From: Planctomycetaceae bacterium
GTDB lineage: Bacteria; Planctomycetota; Planctomycetia; Pirellulales; Pirellulaceae
Direction of reading: 5' to 3'
Assembly: GCA_003501565.1 (NCBI GenBank)
Contig: DNPC01000669.1
Span: 1-10,179 of the forward strand
DNA length: 10,179 nucleotides
Both the position numbers and the translations under genes were made by a program. The notes beneath the pieces were generated by a model. It did not search any database, was not told where the DNA came from, and saw only the letters and a program-made list of their open reading frames with translations. Shown piece by piece: positions 1-7,507 of the stretch. The first letter of the stretch is position 1. Every line of letters begins with the position of its first letter.

Positions 1-2582
1 TAGGTGTAATTCTCTACGAGCTGCTTACCGACTCGCCCCCGTTCAGCCGTGAGTCTTTGAGAGCGGCGGGGTATGAGGAAATGCGCCGCATCATCCGTGA
101 AGTCGACCCCGAGAAGCCCAGTCAACGCCTCACCACTCAGAGCGCAGAGACCTCGACGCTGGCCGGTAAGCGGGACTCTGACCTAAGACGAGTCATGCTC
201 AAGCTTCAAAGCGAACTTGACTGGGTCGTGATGAAAGCAATCGAGAAAGACCGGCAGCGGCGTTATGATTCGGTAGACGCGTTCGCCGATGACATTCTCT
301 GCTACCTTTCAGATCAACCCGTACGGGCTTGTCCTCCTTCGTTGCTCTATCGGTGCACCAAATACTACCGAAAGAACCGAATCGGCGTCCTTGCCACGGC
401 TGCGGTTTTGCTTTGCCTGGTTGCTGGGTTCACTTCAACAGCCGTTCAGTGGGTTCGTGCGGAACGTTTGGCAGAGAGCGAAGCTGCGCTGCGCAAGACG
501 GCTGAGTCGCTGGCCGAGACGGAATCCAGGGCGAGAGAACTATCGGATGCACGTCTTTACGTAAGCCAAATTCGACGGGCTGATACGGAGTGGGAGGCCG
601 GGAACTATCGTATCGCAAAACGTACGCTTGCCGAAACGCGGGCCGACCACAGAGGCTGGGAGCATCAACTGCTACGAAGTCGTTTTTCGGCAGACAGCCT
701 GGCTGTTGGGGAAGGGCATGAAGGCCCCATTTTGAGTTTATCTTTTGGAAAGGCAGGAAAGCAGATCATTACGGGAGGAGCAGATGGAACCATTCGTTAT
801 TGGGATGCTGATTCCCTGCTACAGACAGAACGGATCGAGGCCCACTCGGCTCCAGTGAATGCCTTAGTGCTGACACCGGACGGAAAGACGATTGTTAGCG
901 CGGGTGAGGATCAGAAGGTCAAGTTCTGGGATTTCGCATCCGGCGATGCCCAACGGGAGCTCGACCACACTTCACAAGTCAACGCCCTCGCGATCTCACC
1001 AGATGGCAAGCATATCGCCTACGGCGGAAGCGACGGGGACATTCAACTGTGGAATCTTACAACTCAAGAACTCGGCAAACGCTATCAACCCAAGTTTGGT
1101 AGCATTTTGACACTGGCGTTTTCTCCCGACGGTGACCATTTTGCGAGCGGGACGGATCGAAATGTCCTTGATTTCTGGAACGTCGACTACCCACTATCGA
1201 GCTTGGGTTCTGCCGCGTATGCACTTCGCACGGCTCTTGGAGCTCCCGACGGTTTGCTTGATCGCTACACCGGGCACAACATGCAAGTTACCGGTGTTCA
1301 ATTTTCGCCGTATGAGTTCCTTGAAGAGGACTGGGGGCCTATCGCGTTGTCCGCCGGCGATGACGGGATGATCAATGGTTGGGCGTACCAGGATGGCCAA
1401 CAGTTCCTCTATTACTCCGGTCACACCAAGCCGATACGCGACTTGCAGATCAGTCCTGATGAAATCAGTTTTGCCAGCGCAGGCGCAGATGGCACCGTAA
1501 GGTTGTGGAGATACGACGAAGGAGTCGAGGCCGCCCAATTCCGCGGACACTTGAGCGAAGTGAATTGTGTGGGCTTCTCGCCGGATGGAAAACGGCTGGC
1601 GAGTGGTGGTGAAGACGGGAGACTGATCCTTTGGGGAACAAATCACAAGTCGATTCGAAGCGGATGGTATTTCGACGAACCCGATCAGTTTTTTGATTTC
1701 GAAGACTTAGGTGATTACCCGCTGCTTAGCGTAACAAGCCCCGATGGCAAACAAATCCTAAATGTCGGCTTCGGCAGCCTTGCTGTTCTCGAAATTGCAA
1801 TTCAACAAGACAACAAGGTCGATTTGCGTTCGAACGATTTTGCACACGCCACATGGAGGCCCGATGGTGAACAAATCGTTGTTTCATTCCGCGATGGAAG
1901 CGTCGACTACATCGATGCATCATCGTTGGATGTCGTGAAATCCGATGATACCGGCATGAGCCTTGACACGCACTTTCAAGACAAGCAAGGGAACATTTTC
2001 TTGGTTTCGGGGCAGATGGTTGCTCTCTGGGACGCCGACACCCAAACGACCATTCGTAAGTGGACAGCCGGTGCGCCGATTTCCAATGTGTGGTCCAACG
2101 GTGAATCACTCGCCTATGTGACCGATTCCGGGGAAATTGAGATCTTTGATTTTTCGAGCGATACGCGGCTTGCCAGTTTCCGTACCGACTCGAGCCCTCA
2201 GAATTGGATTTCCATAAGCGAGGATTCAAAGAAAGTTGCTGTCGTAAACCAACAAGGCCGCTTGAAGATCTGGGATATCACCAGTGGCGAGTTGAAGCAA
2301 GATCTGGATCTTAGCGAACCTGTTCTTTCCTCTGCGTCGATCGACTTAGATGCAAACCGACTACTGACTGGAAACGAAAACGGCTTCGTCCGACTTTGGG
2401 ACCTCTACACCGGTGAGTACCTACTCGCGCTGCCTGCTTGGGAAAATATCGGTGCGCGTGTCTATGCGGTCGACGTCAGCGAAGACCAGACCAAGATCGT
2501 TTGTGTCTCAGAGAGCACTGAAGTCTATATTTGGGACTTGTCGGCAGATACACCGACCGAGCGCAGCAGTACAACGCGATAA
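1..2582 (+). CDS. Ser/Thr protein kinase with C-terminal WD40 double propeller (5' truncated)
   Basis: The frame is open from base 3 with no stop, and the first residues (GVILYELLTDSPPF) are the helix-F region of a Hanks-type kinase C-lobe. The gene therefore starts outside the window, and the TTG at 57 is not its start. The rest of the C-lobe follows, with LDWVVMKAIEKDRQRRYDS (about 216-272) typical of planctomycete kinases. Next come a single membrane helix (about 385-445, GVLATAAVLLCLVAGF) and a short Ala/Glu-rich coiled coil. From about 717 to 2560 I count fourteen WD40-like blades. Seven are clear (SPDG..., WD/LW endings); seven are more divergent, but the last three are clear again. This suits two seven-bladed propellers. 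The active-site loops lie upstream and cannot be checked. By family knowledge the kinase faces the cytoplasm and the propellers lie across the membrane as a sensing or binding scaffold; the ligand is unknown. TAA at 2580. Confidence 0.93.
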   Translation, partial: GVILYELLTDSPPFSRESLRAAGYEEMRRIIREVDPEKPSQRLTTQSAETSTLAGKRDSDLRRVMLKLQSELDWVVMKAIEKDRQRRYDSVDAFADDILCYLSDQPVRACPPSLLYRCTKYYRKNRIGVLATAAVLLCLVAGFTSTAVQWVRAERLAESEAALRKTAESLAETESRARELSDARLYVSQIRRADTEWEAGNYRIAKRTLAETRADHRGWEHQLLRSRFSADSLAVGEGHEGPILSLSFGKAGKQIITGGADGTIRYWDADSLLQTERIEAHSAPVNALVLTPDGKTIVSAGEDQKVKFWDFASGDAQRELDHTSQVNALAISPDGKHIAYGGSDGDIQLWNLTTQELGKRYQPKFGSILTLAFSPDGDHFASGTDRNVLDFWNVDYPLSSLGSAAYALRTALGAPDGLLDRYTGHNMQVTGVQFSPYEFLEEDWGPIALSAGDDGMINGWAYQDGQQFLYYSGHTKPIRDLQISPDEISFASAGADGTVRLWRYDEGVEAAQFRGHLSEVNCVGFSPDGKRLASGGEDGRLILWGTNHKSIRSGWYFDEPDQFFDFEDLGDYPLLSVTSPDGKQILNVGFGSLAVLEIAIQQDNKVDLRSNDFAHATWRPDGEQIVVSFRDGSVDYIDASSLDVVKSDDTGMSLDTHFQDKQGNIFLVSGQMVALWDADTQTTIRKWTAGAPISNVWSNGESLAYVTDSGEIEIFDFSSDTRLASFRTDSSPQNWISISEDSKKVAVVNQQGRLKIWDITSGELKQDLDLSEPVLSSASIDLDANRLLTGNENGFVRLWDLYTGEYLLALPAWENIGARVYAVDVSEDQTKIVCVSESTEVYIWDLSADTPTERSSTTR

Positions 2583-2643
2583 TCAAGAATGCTGATGCTG
2601 TTTAATTGGCCGGGGCGGCGATCACCTAGTAGAATTGTTGGAA

Positions 2644-3840
2644 CTACTTAATTCGTACTCGGCTACCGTCGCTTAGACGATCATCAGGGTACAAAACGAC
2701 TTGCTCGCCAGTGCCGAGTCCGCCCGTAATCTCAACCTCCTGTTCGTTCTGGATGCCGATTGCAACCGGTTGCAGCCGAGCAGCTTTGCCTGCGATTGCA
2801 AAGACATGCCATTCCTTTTCATGGCGAAAGAGTGCGCTGTTAGGTATCTTGCGCGCGTTCGCTTTCTTCTCGACGACAATTCTGGCTTCCACGCGGTAGC
2901 CGTCGCCCAGCGAGCTTACACGTTCACTCGGTTCGTCGAAGGCCGCGATCACGTTGACCCGCTGTTCCTCAACGCCTAGCGAAGAGATTTTGGTGAATGC
3001 CGCAGGTTCAACCACTCGCACTCTGCCCTTCAACGGTGACTTACCTCCCCAGTGTTCGATCGACATTTCACCACCGGGCGAGATACGTACAGCATCGGTG
3101 GACAGGACATCAATTTCCATCTCCAAGTTGCTCGGATCTCCTAGTTCGATCAGTGGCGTTCCTACGGTCAGGACGGTGGAACTCTCCTGGAAAACGCGCA
3201 GTACCTTGCCAGAAATGGGAGCATACACTTGGAAGGGTTCGACCCCGTGTTCGGCATTGTCAGAGAATTGCAACAAAGCAGCTTTTGCCATCGCAAGTTC
3301 AAAGGTCGCAATTTCTGTATCGAACTCGAAGGTTCGAACTCGCTGGGTGTCCCGTAGTAATGCCGTACGAGCGATATCGTAGTTCTCTTGAGAAATCGAC
3401 TTGGACTCGCGAAGTTTTTCAGCTCGCTTGAACTTGGATTGACTGAGCTCGAATACCACTTGAGCCTGTTCTACGCTGGCTTCAGCTCGCTTTAATGCTG
3501 CTTCGGCCTGGTCAACTCGCGCGGATGCTTGGGCCTGCGCGCGGGCGTCCAACATCGTCGGTTCCGCTGGCAAGATCACGGCCACCAGCGTTTCGTTGTC
3601 GACGACTTCGTCACCGGAGTCTAGTTCGATTCTGGCAAGCCTGCCGGCGACAGGTGTGGAGATGATGTACTTTTCGCGGATCCGGGTTTTGCCATCTTCC
3701 TGCACCGTTACGACGATGGGTCCTTCGGAAACACTGGCAACTTCTACGTCGATGGGCTTAGGCATGAAAGCCAATCCACCGGCAAACAGGAGCGCTAGTA
3801 GTACGCATCCCCATATCATGGTTTGTATAGAGAATCTCAT
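2644..3840 (-). CDS. HlyD/MacA-type periplasmic adaptor (membrane fusion protein) of an ABC exporter
   Basis: A 398-residue protein of normal family length. Residues 8-26 form an N-terminal membrane anchor. No lipobox is seen: Cys12 sits inside the hydrophobic stretch, not after it. Residues about 57-91 (ISTPVAGRLARIELDSGDEV) are the first half of a biotinyl-lipoyl domain. About 96-192 are an Ala/Glu/Gln-rich alpha-helical hairpin, and about 203-234 (YAPISGKVLRV...VGTPLIELGD) are the second lipoyl half. A beta-barrel (about 238-320) and a membrane-proximal domain (about 330-398, ITGGLGTGEQVVLYPDDRL) follow. By family, the adaptor links an inner-membrane transporter to an outer-membrane channel. 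It is the last gene of the operon: the permease stop lies 7 bases upstream, and the GAGG Shine-Dalgarno, 5 bases before ATG, overlaps that stop (GTGAGG). The hairpin length favours a TolC-like partner, but none is encoded here and the substrate cannot be read. Confidence 0.9.
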   Translation of the reverse strand: MRFSIQTMIWGCVLLALLFAGGLAFMPKPIDVEVASVSEGPIVVTVQEDGKTRIREKYIISTPVAGRLARIELDSGDEVVDNETLVAVILPAEPTMLDARAQAQASARVDQAEAALKRAEASVEQAQVVFELSQSKFKRAEKLRESKSISQENYDIARTALLRDTQRVRTFEFDTEIATFELAMAKAALLQFSDNAEHGVEPFQVYAPISGKVLRVFQESSTVLTVGTPLIELGDPSNLEMEIDVLSTDAVRISPGGEMSIEHWGGKSPLKGRVRVVEPAAFTKISSLGVEEQRVNVIAAFDEPSERVSSLGDGYRVEARIVVEKKANARKIPNSALFRHEKEWHVFAIAGKAARLQPVAIGIQNEQEVEITGGLGTGEQVVLYPDDRLSDGSRVRIK

Positions 3841-3847
3841 AATCGCC

Positions 3848-6220
3848 TCACTCTCTGGTCTTGAGTACAGAAACGAGATCCAACCGGGCGATTCTTCTTT
3901 TGACGATCATGCCAGACAACAGTGTTGCCAGCACAACCACCCCGCAGGAAAACGCAAACGTTGAACCGTTGACCACCAAAGGGATGCGGTAGTTTTCCGT
4001 TGCGAGACCTAGAATCATAGCCCAGGCTAAACCGTATCCAATGACGCACCCCAGGGGAATTGCCAGCGCAGTGATGAATGTGATTTCGCCAAGCAGAATT
4101 GTGGAAACCTCACTGGTGTAGAAACCGACGACGCGCATCGTGGCCAGGTCGCGGCTCTGTTCGGACAACGAAATGCGGGCGCTGTTGTATACGACTCCCA
4201 CCGCTATCACTACCGCAAACAGGATGTTGAACGAGCGCATCGTCAACATGTTCTCGGCGATCGTGTCGGTGAAACTCTTGATGGCGGCATCCTTTATCGA
4301 CACACTTGCCACACCCGGGCGTAGCTGCAGTCGTTTGTAAACTTCGTCTTGCTGGTTGGCGTCAACCTTAAGGAATGCACCGCTGGCCACCTCCGATTCC
4401 CCAAGCAACTCATGGAGATGGCTTTTTCGCATGTATGCATTTGTGCCGCCGAATTCATTGACAATAGCGGTGACTTCCAGATCCAGCTTGGGGCGATCAC
4501 CCTCCAGGATTTCAGCGCGCACCGTACCTCCCAATTCAACGCCTAAGATGCCGGCCAGTGCACTGTTCAGCATGATTCCATTTTCGGGGACGACAATCCG
4601 CTGCTCTGTTTCGCTGAGTAGCAGAAACAACTCTGGCTCGGGTGGCAAGCCAGTGATGCCAACACGCTTGGATCGATGTTGGAAAAGTAGCCTGGCGGGA
4701 ACCGCACGCGTTGTTTCGCTCACCGTAACACCACGCAAGTTGGACAACTCGTGAACTACGGATGAAGTTGCAGGTTCGACGAAACCAACCGTCAGGTCTT
4801 GTCGTTGGGCTTTTCGGAATTGGAAGTCGATCAGGTAATCGATCGCATCTAACGAAAAACTGCCGACAATCAGTACAGCGATCGCTAGGGCGACGCCGGT
4901 GATGGAGGCGATGGCCTTGAAGGGCTTGCGTTGAAGATTGCGCACGATCATTCGGAATTCCGCTGGCATAATCCCAGTCGGCAAGATCCGTTCAATCCAA
5001 TTCGGCCGGAAGGTGGGAGGTGGTTCTGGTCGCATCGCTTCGGCCGGCGGCAACGATACGGCCCGCCAAACCGCAAACCAAGTACCTGTGACTGTGACAG
5101 CGAATGTGATAACGACGGCCAGTAGAATCGCGATCGGATCGATTTCCAGCGACAGCAGCGGGAACTTGTAGAACTGCTGATACATGACCGTGAGGTTCTT
5201 TGCCATCCAGATACCAAAGCCAACACCAAAGACCATGCTGGAAAGGGCAATGACCAGTACCAGGTTTAGGTAGTGCATGCCTACTTCCAGATTGCTATAC
5301 CCGAATGCCTTAAGCGCAGCGATTTGCTCGCGTTGTTGGGAGATAATTCGCGAGACCACGATGTTCAGTAAAAATGCGGCCACCGACAGAAAGATCGAGG
5401 GGGCGATAATCGCCATCGTCCGCAACTGTTTAAGCTCATCGTTAACAAATTGGTGTGATATATTCTCATCGCGGCCGTAGGCACCGGTGCTACCGTAGGG
5501 TTCCAACAAATCATCCATCCGGTCCATGATCTCTTCACGATTTGCACCGTAGGCCAGCTTGGCAGACACGCTGTTGAAGGCGCCAGCCATGTCGAAAGCG
5601 GCTTCCAAATCCTGTTCATTCATCCAGAAGATGCCAAATCGCTCGGTGTCAGGCAGCAACGTGCCGCTTTGGATTTGCATCACGAATTCCGGGCACAGCG
5701 CGATGCCCACGATGTGCAGTGTTTGTAAGCGTCCGTTGAGTATCGCCTCGACAGAATCGCCAGGAACCAACTCGTGCGCTTCAGCAAAGGCCTCCGAGAC
5801 GACTGCTTCGCCAGCTCGCCCAGGTTCAACCATTCTCCCGCGAGCAAGATAAACTTGGTTTAAGCGACTGTTGCCCTGCGGCGGAATGGATATGAGTTTC
5901 CCGGTTGCTGGTTCCACCATGTTGGCAACGCGCAATTGCACGTCGAACACCAAACGCCGCTCGGCCAGCACCACGCCGTCGATTTCTCCGATCCGATGCA
6001 ACAACGCGTCAGAACAGCGGCGTGGCGTTGCAAATACGTCCGCAAATCGAAAGTCACGATAAAACCGGTTCTGACCTTCTTTGAGTGACGCGTACGCGCA
6101 GAGCGACATCACGAAGACGGCGATGCCTGAGGCGATGACAGCTCCAATCGCGATGGCCTGCGTTTTGAGCTTGCTGAGATCGCGAAATAATTTGCGGTCC
6201 AACTTGCGCACGTTCACCAC
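3848..6220 (-). CDS. ABC transporter permease with two FtsX modules (MacB/DevC/LolC-like superfamily)
   Basis: A 790-residue inner-membrane protein with eight predicted membrane helices in a 4+4 plan. Helix 1 (about 20-45) is followed by a large extracytoplasmic domain (46-265) and helices at about 268-292, 316-340 and 361-387. The second module repeats this: helix 5 at 437-457, an extracytoplasmic domain, and helices at about 664-678, 707-732 and 752-773. Each module has the FtsX cytoplasmic coupling segment after its second helix (QREQIAALKAFGYSN near 296-310; SEQSRDLATMRVVGF near 686-703). Two modules in one chain can form a whole permease with a dimer of the neighbouring ATPase. The start is one of two adjacent GTG codons (6220 or 6217). 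The second gives a classic 4-base GTGA overlap with the ATPase stop, implying translational coupling. Family function is export or lipid/peptide extrusion driven from the cytoplasm; the substrate is unknown. Confidence 0.9.
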   Translation of the reverse strand: MVNVRKLDRKLFRDLSKLKTQAIAIGAVIASGIAVFVMSLCAYASLKEGQNRFYRDFRFADVFATPRRCSDALLHRIGEIDGVVLAERRLVFDVQLRVANMVEPATGKLISIPPQGNSRLNQVYLARGRMVEPGRAGEAVVSEAFAEAHELVPGDSVEAILNGRLQTLHIVGIALCPEFVMQIQSGTLLPDTERFGIFWMNEQDLEAAFDMAGAFNSVSAKLAYGANREEIMDRMDDLLEPYGSTGAYGRDENISHQFVNDELKQLRTMAIIAPSIFLSVAAFLLNIVVSRIISQQREQIAALKAFGYSNLEVGMHYLNLVLVIALSSMVFGVGFGIWMAKNLTVMYQQFYKFPLLSLEIDPIAILLAVVITFAVTVTGTWFAVWRAVSLPPAEAMRPEPPPTFRPNWIERILPTGIMPAEFRMIVRNLQRKPFKAIASITGVALAIAVLIVGSFSLDAIDYLIDFQFRKAQRQDLTVGFVEPATSSVVHELSNLRGVTVSETTRAVPARLLFQHRSKRVGITGLPPEPELFLLLSETEQRIVVPENGIMLNSALAGILGVELGGTVRAEILEGDRPKLDLEVTAIVNEFGGTNAYMRKSHLHELLGESEVASGAFLKVDANQQDEVYKRLQLRPGVASVSIKDAAIKSFTDTIAENMLTMRSFNILFAVVIAVGVVYNSARISLSEQSRDLATMRVVGFYTSEVSTILLGEITFITALAIPLGCVIGYGLAWAMILGLATENYRIPLVVNGSTFAFSCGVVVLATLLSGMIVKRRIARLDLVSVLKTRE

Positions 6221-6945
6221 TCCAATTCGGAAGCGGACAGACGATGTTCATTCTGCGAGATTGATGCGATTTGGCCATCCGACAATGATATCACGCGATC
6301 AGCCATTCCAGAGATCGCGGCATTGTGAGTGATGACTGCCGTGGTAGTGCCCAACTCACGATTTACGCGGGCGATGGCTTCCAAGACAACGATGCCTGTT
6401 TTGACATCCAGTGCACCGGTAGGCTCGTCGCACAGCAGTACTTTGGGCCGTTTAGCAATAGCCCGCGCAATCGCCACTCGCTGCTGCTCACCACCAGAGA
6501 GTTGCGCCGGGAAATGATTCGCCCGATCTCGCAGCTGTACTAGTTCTAGGGCGTCCAGCGGATCCATGGGAGATGCGGAGATTTCGGTAATGAGTTCAAC
6601 GTTTTCCTTGGCTGTAAGGCTGGGGATTAGGTTATAGAACTGAAAGATGAAGCCCACATTGTCACGTCGGTATCGCGTCAGTTTTACAGGATCGCTGGCG
6701 GTCAGCTCGTTGCCGAGGTAGAGCACCTGTCCCGATGATGGCACGTCCAGGCCGCCAATGATATTCAGCAACGTGGATTTGCCGCTGCCCGAAGCGCCTA
6801 GCAGCACCACGAATTCGCCGCGCATGAATTCCAATGTCACGCCGCGCAATGCCTGCACCGCGACGTCACCCATCTGGTAAGTCTTTGTCAGTTGATTGAC
6901 TTGGAACACGGCAGTTGGCAAGCCTGCTGCCTCACCTGGGTTCAT
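6214..6945 (-). CDS. ABC transporter ATP-binding protein (LolD/MacB/DevA-like)
   Basis: A cytoplasmic ATPase of 243 residues with every canonical motif. Numbered from ATG at 6945, these are Walker A GASGSGKST (50-58), a Q-loop glutamine near 102 (FIFQFYNL), signature LSGGEQQRVAIARA (from 149), Walker B VLLCDEP (169-175) followed by the D-loop (TGALD), and the switch histidine at 207 (ITHN). The FQFYNLIPSLTAKENVEL stretch is typical of the LolD/MacB-type exporter class. It is the first gene of the minus-strand operon and powers the FtsX-type permease whose start it overlaps. Start choice is uncertain: an in-frame GTG at 6954 would add three residues. I prefer ATG because it has a weak GGA upstream and the GTG has none. 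A seven-codon open frame (6965 down to 6942) ends in ATGA across this ATG, so coupling to an upstream mini-ORF is possible but unproven. Confidence 0.93.
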   Translation of the reverse strand: MNPGEAAGLPTAVFQVNQLTKTYQMGDVAVQALRGVTLEFMRGEFVVLLGASGSGKSTLLNIIGGLDVPSSGQVLYLGNELTASDPVKLTRYRRDNVGFIFQFYNLIPSLTAKENVELITEISASPMDPLDALELVQLRDRANHFPAQLSGGEQQRVAIARAIAKRPKVLLCDEPTGALDVKTGIVVLEAIARVNRELGTTTAVITHNAAISGMADRVISLSDGQIASISQNEHRLSASELEW

Positions 6946-7152
6946 CGATTCCACTCGACATGCATAACGCCCAAAATCAGTACGCGGACAATCCCGTCGT
7001 CACCAGAAGAAGCGAAGGTTCGTTGGCCGACGCTGTGCGGCGAGTACAAACAGATTTGTTAACGCAACAAGCGACTGCGCAGCTGGGACCTGGTTGTATC
7101 GGCTGGAACAGTTCACTGATTAGGCGCCAAATCCGCACAGGTAGCCATAGAG

Positions 7153-7169
7153 TGCATTTACGGTGCCAA
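7153..7169 (-). promoter_or_regulatory. Candidate sigma-54 (-24/-12) promoter for the ABC export operon
   Basis: Read on the minus strand the site is TTGGCACCGTAAATGCA. Against the known sigma-54 consensus YTGGCACGRNNNTTGCW it matches 12 of 14 specified positions, including the invariant GG and GC with the required ten bases between them. It points at the ABC operon and would start transcription near 7142, giving a leader of about 195 bases. Sigma-54 and its enhancer-binding activators are known in planctomycetes. No activator gene is in the window and chance occurrence cannot be excluded. Confidence 0.4.
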
Positions 7170-7184
7170 AATGTGCGCACAATT
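7169..7184. repeat. Near-perfect 16-bp palindrome upstream of the ABC operon promoter
   Basis: AAATGTGCGCACAATT has a perfect 10-base core (TGTGCGCACA, 7172-7181) and AA/TT outer ends, with one mismatched pair in between. It abuts the upstream edge of the sigma-54-like site. The symmetry and position suit a dimeric regulator. The regulator is not identifiable, and the sequence is unlike the GGTACA-type boxes near the repressor gene. Confidence 0.35.
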
Positions 7185-7233
7185 CATAAGAATTCAATCT
7201 TAAGACCTGTTGGTCATCGCAGAATTCATCGGG

Positions 7234-7392
7234 CTAGTCTTTGCTGTCAAACTTGCCGATCAGTGGCTTACCTAGCGGTAACAAGGCCTCGAGGTAAAGA
7301 ATCCTATTGGGAATGGCTTTCTTGATTGCCTCACGATCGCCGGGTGGCAGTCTGTCTGGGTGATGAATCTCTTTCTGCAATCGGTCTGTTCT
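7234..7392 (-). pseudogene. Short coding remnant or small ORF of unknown function
   Basis: On the minus strand, 52 codons run without a stop from 7392 to TAG at 7234-7236, after an in-frame TGA at 7393-7395. The peptide has ordinary protein composition rather than that of a chance frame: charged and hydrophobic residues alternate, with stretches such as LQKEIHHPDRLPPGD and AIPNRILYLEALLPLGKPL. There is no ATG in frame; a TTG at 7380 would give 48 residues but has no clear ribosome binding site. In a neighbouring frame, ATG at 7412 begins MPRGTTEEQTD. This would join the fragment after a small frameshift, suggesting a broken gene of about 60 codons. I do not recognise the family. It may be a remnant, a real small protein or chance. 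Confidence 0.3.
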
Positions 7393-7447
7393 TCAGTAGT
7401 ACCGCGGGGCATCGCTGTCGCGTTCTGCTCATCCGATGACGAGCGTC

Positions 7448-7476
7448 TTGACGCGGTACAAACGTACTGCTACAAC
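7448..7476 (+). promoter_or_regulatory. Sigma-70-type promoter of the blaI-like operon
   Basis: TTGACG at 7448-7453 (5 of 6 against TTGACA) is followed after exactly 17 bases by TACAAC at 7471-7476 (4 of 6 against TATAAT). Transcription would start near 7483, about 25 bases before the repressor ATG. The promoter is interleaved with two operator-like palindromes, as expected of a self-repressed BlaI-family operon. Confidence 0.6.
7455..7468. promoter_or_regulatory. Operator-like palindrome 1 (imperfect), between -35 and -10
   Basis: GGTACAAACGTACT differs from the perfect box downstream at two positions (C for T at the ninth base, T for C at the last). It keeps the TACA half typical of BlaI/MecI-family operators (TACA...TGTA). 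It fills the promoter spacer, so binding would block RNA polymerase. Confidence 0.55.
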
Positions 7477-7477
7477 T

Positions 7478-7491
7478 GGTACAAATGTACC
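7478..7491. promoter_or_regulatory. Operator-like palindrome 2 (perfect), at the predicted transcription start
   Basis: GGTACAAATGTACC has perfect 6-base arms (GGTACA and TGTACC) around AA. It begins two bases after the -10 box and covers the predicted start site. Its centre is 23 bases from that of box 1, about two helical turns, so two repressor dimers could bind the same face. The TACA/TGTA halves match the BlaI/MecI operator pattern known from characterised systems. Confidence 0.65.
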
Positions 7492-7496
7492 GCATT

Positions 7497-7501
7497 GAAG
7501 G
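7497..7501 (+). promoter_or_regulatory. Ribosome binding site of the blaI-like gene
   Basis: GAAGG lies six bases before ATG at 7508. It supports that start and shows a very short 5' leader, which puts operator 2 almost entirely at the beginning of the transcript. Confidence 0.6.
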
Positions 7502-7507
7502 CGAATC

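Larger units (their letters stand above)
6946..7507. other. Divergent intergenic region between the ABC operon and the blaI-like operon
   Basis: About 560 bases without a convincing intact gene. From left to right it holds the presumed leader of the ABC operon (6946 to about 7140), a sigma-54-like site at 7153-7169 read leftward, a near-perfect palindrome at 7169-7184, a short palindrome TCTTAAGA at 7198-7205, and a minus-strand coding remnant at 7234-7392 (perhaps to 7412). The rightward promoter with two operators (7448-7491) and the ribosome binding site of the repressor gene complete it. Longer open frames here (plus 6915-7325, minus 6977-7180) have the Cys/Arg/Ser-rich composition of chance frames and I do not call them. 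Confidence 0.7.

Noticed and set aside
1194..1646. 150-codon minus-strand frame inside the kinase gene
   Set aside because: Shadow of the WD40 coding strand; the sense frame has clear repeats and this one has no motif.
2610..2648. Short hairpins between the convergent kinase and adaptor genes (GCCG-GGG-CGGC and AGTAG-N11-CTACT)
   Set aside because: Stems of 4-5 base pairs with no following T-run on either strand; too weak to call a terminator.
7044..7059. GTACAAAC octamer shared with operator 1, followed by an ACAAA-N4-TTTGT inverted repeat, in the ABC operon leader
   Set aside because: Only half of the operator pattern is present, and the spacing and second arm differ from both boxes upstream of the repressor. 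One octamer match in 500 bases is not enough to claim a third operator.
6977..7180. 67-codon minus-strand frame upstream of the ABC operon
   Set aside because: Trp/Cys/Arg-rich, no ribosome binding site, and it spans the candidate promoter and part of the palindrome.
6915..7325. 136-codon plus-strand frame overlapping the 5' end of the ATPase gene
   Set aside because: Antisense to a clear gene at its start, composition rich in Cys/Arg/Ser/His with no recognisable motif, and it overlaps both the remnant and the sigma-54-like site.
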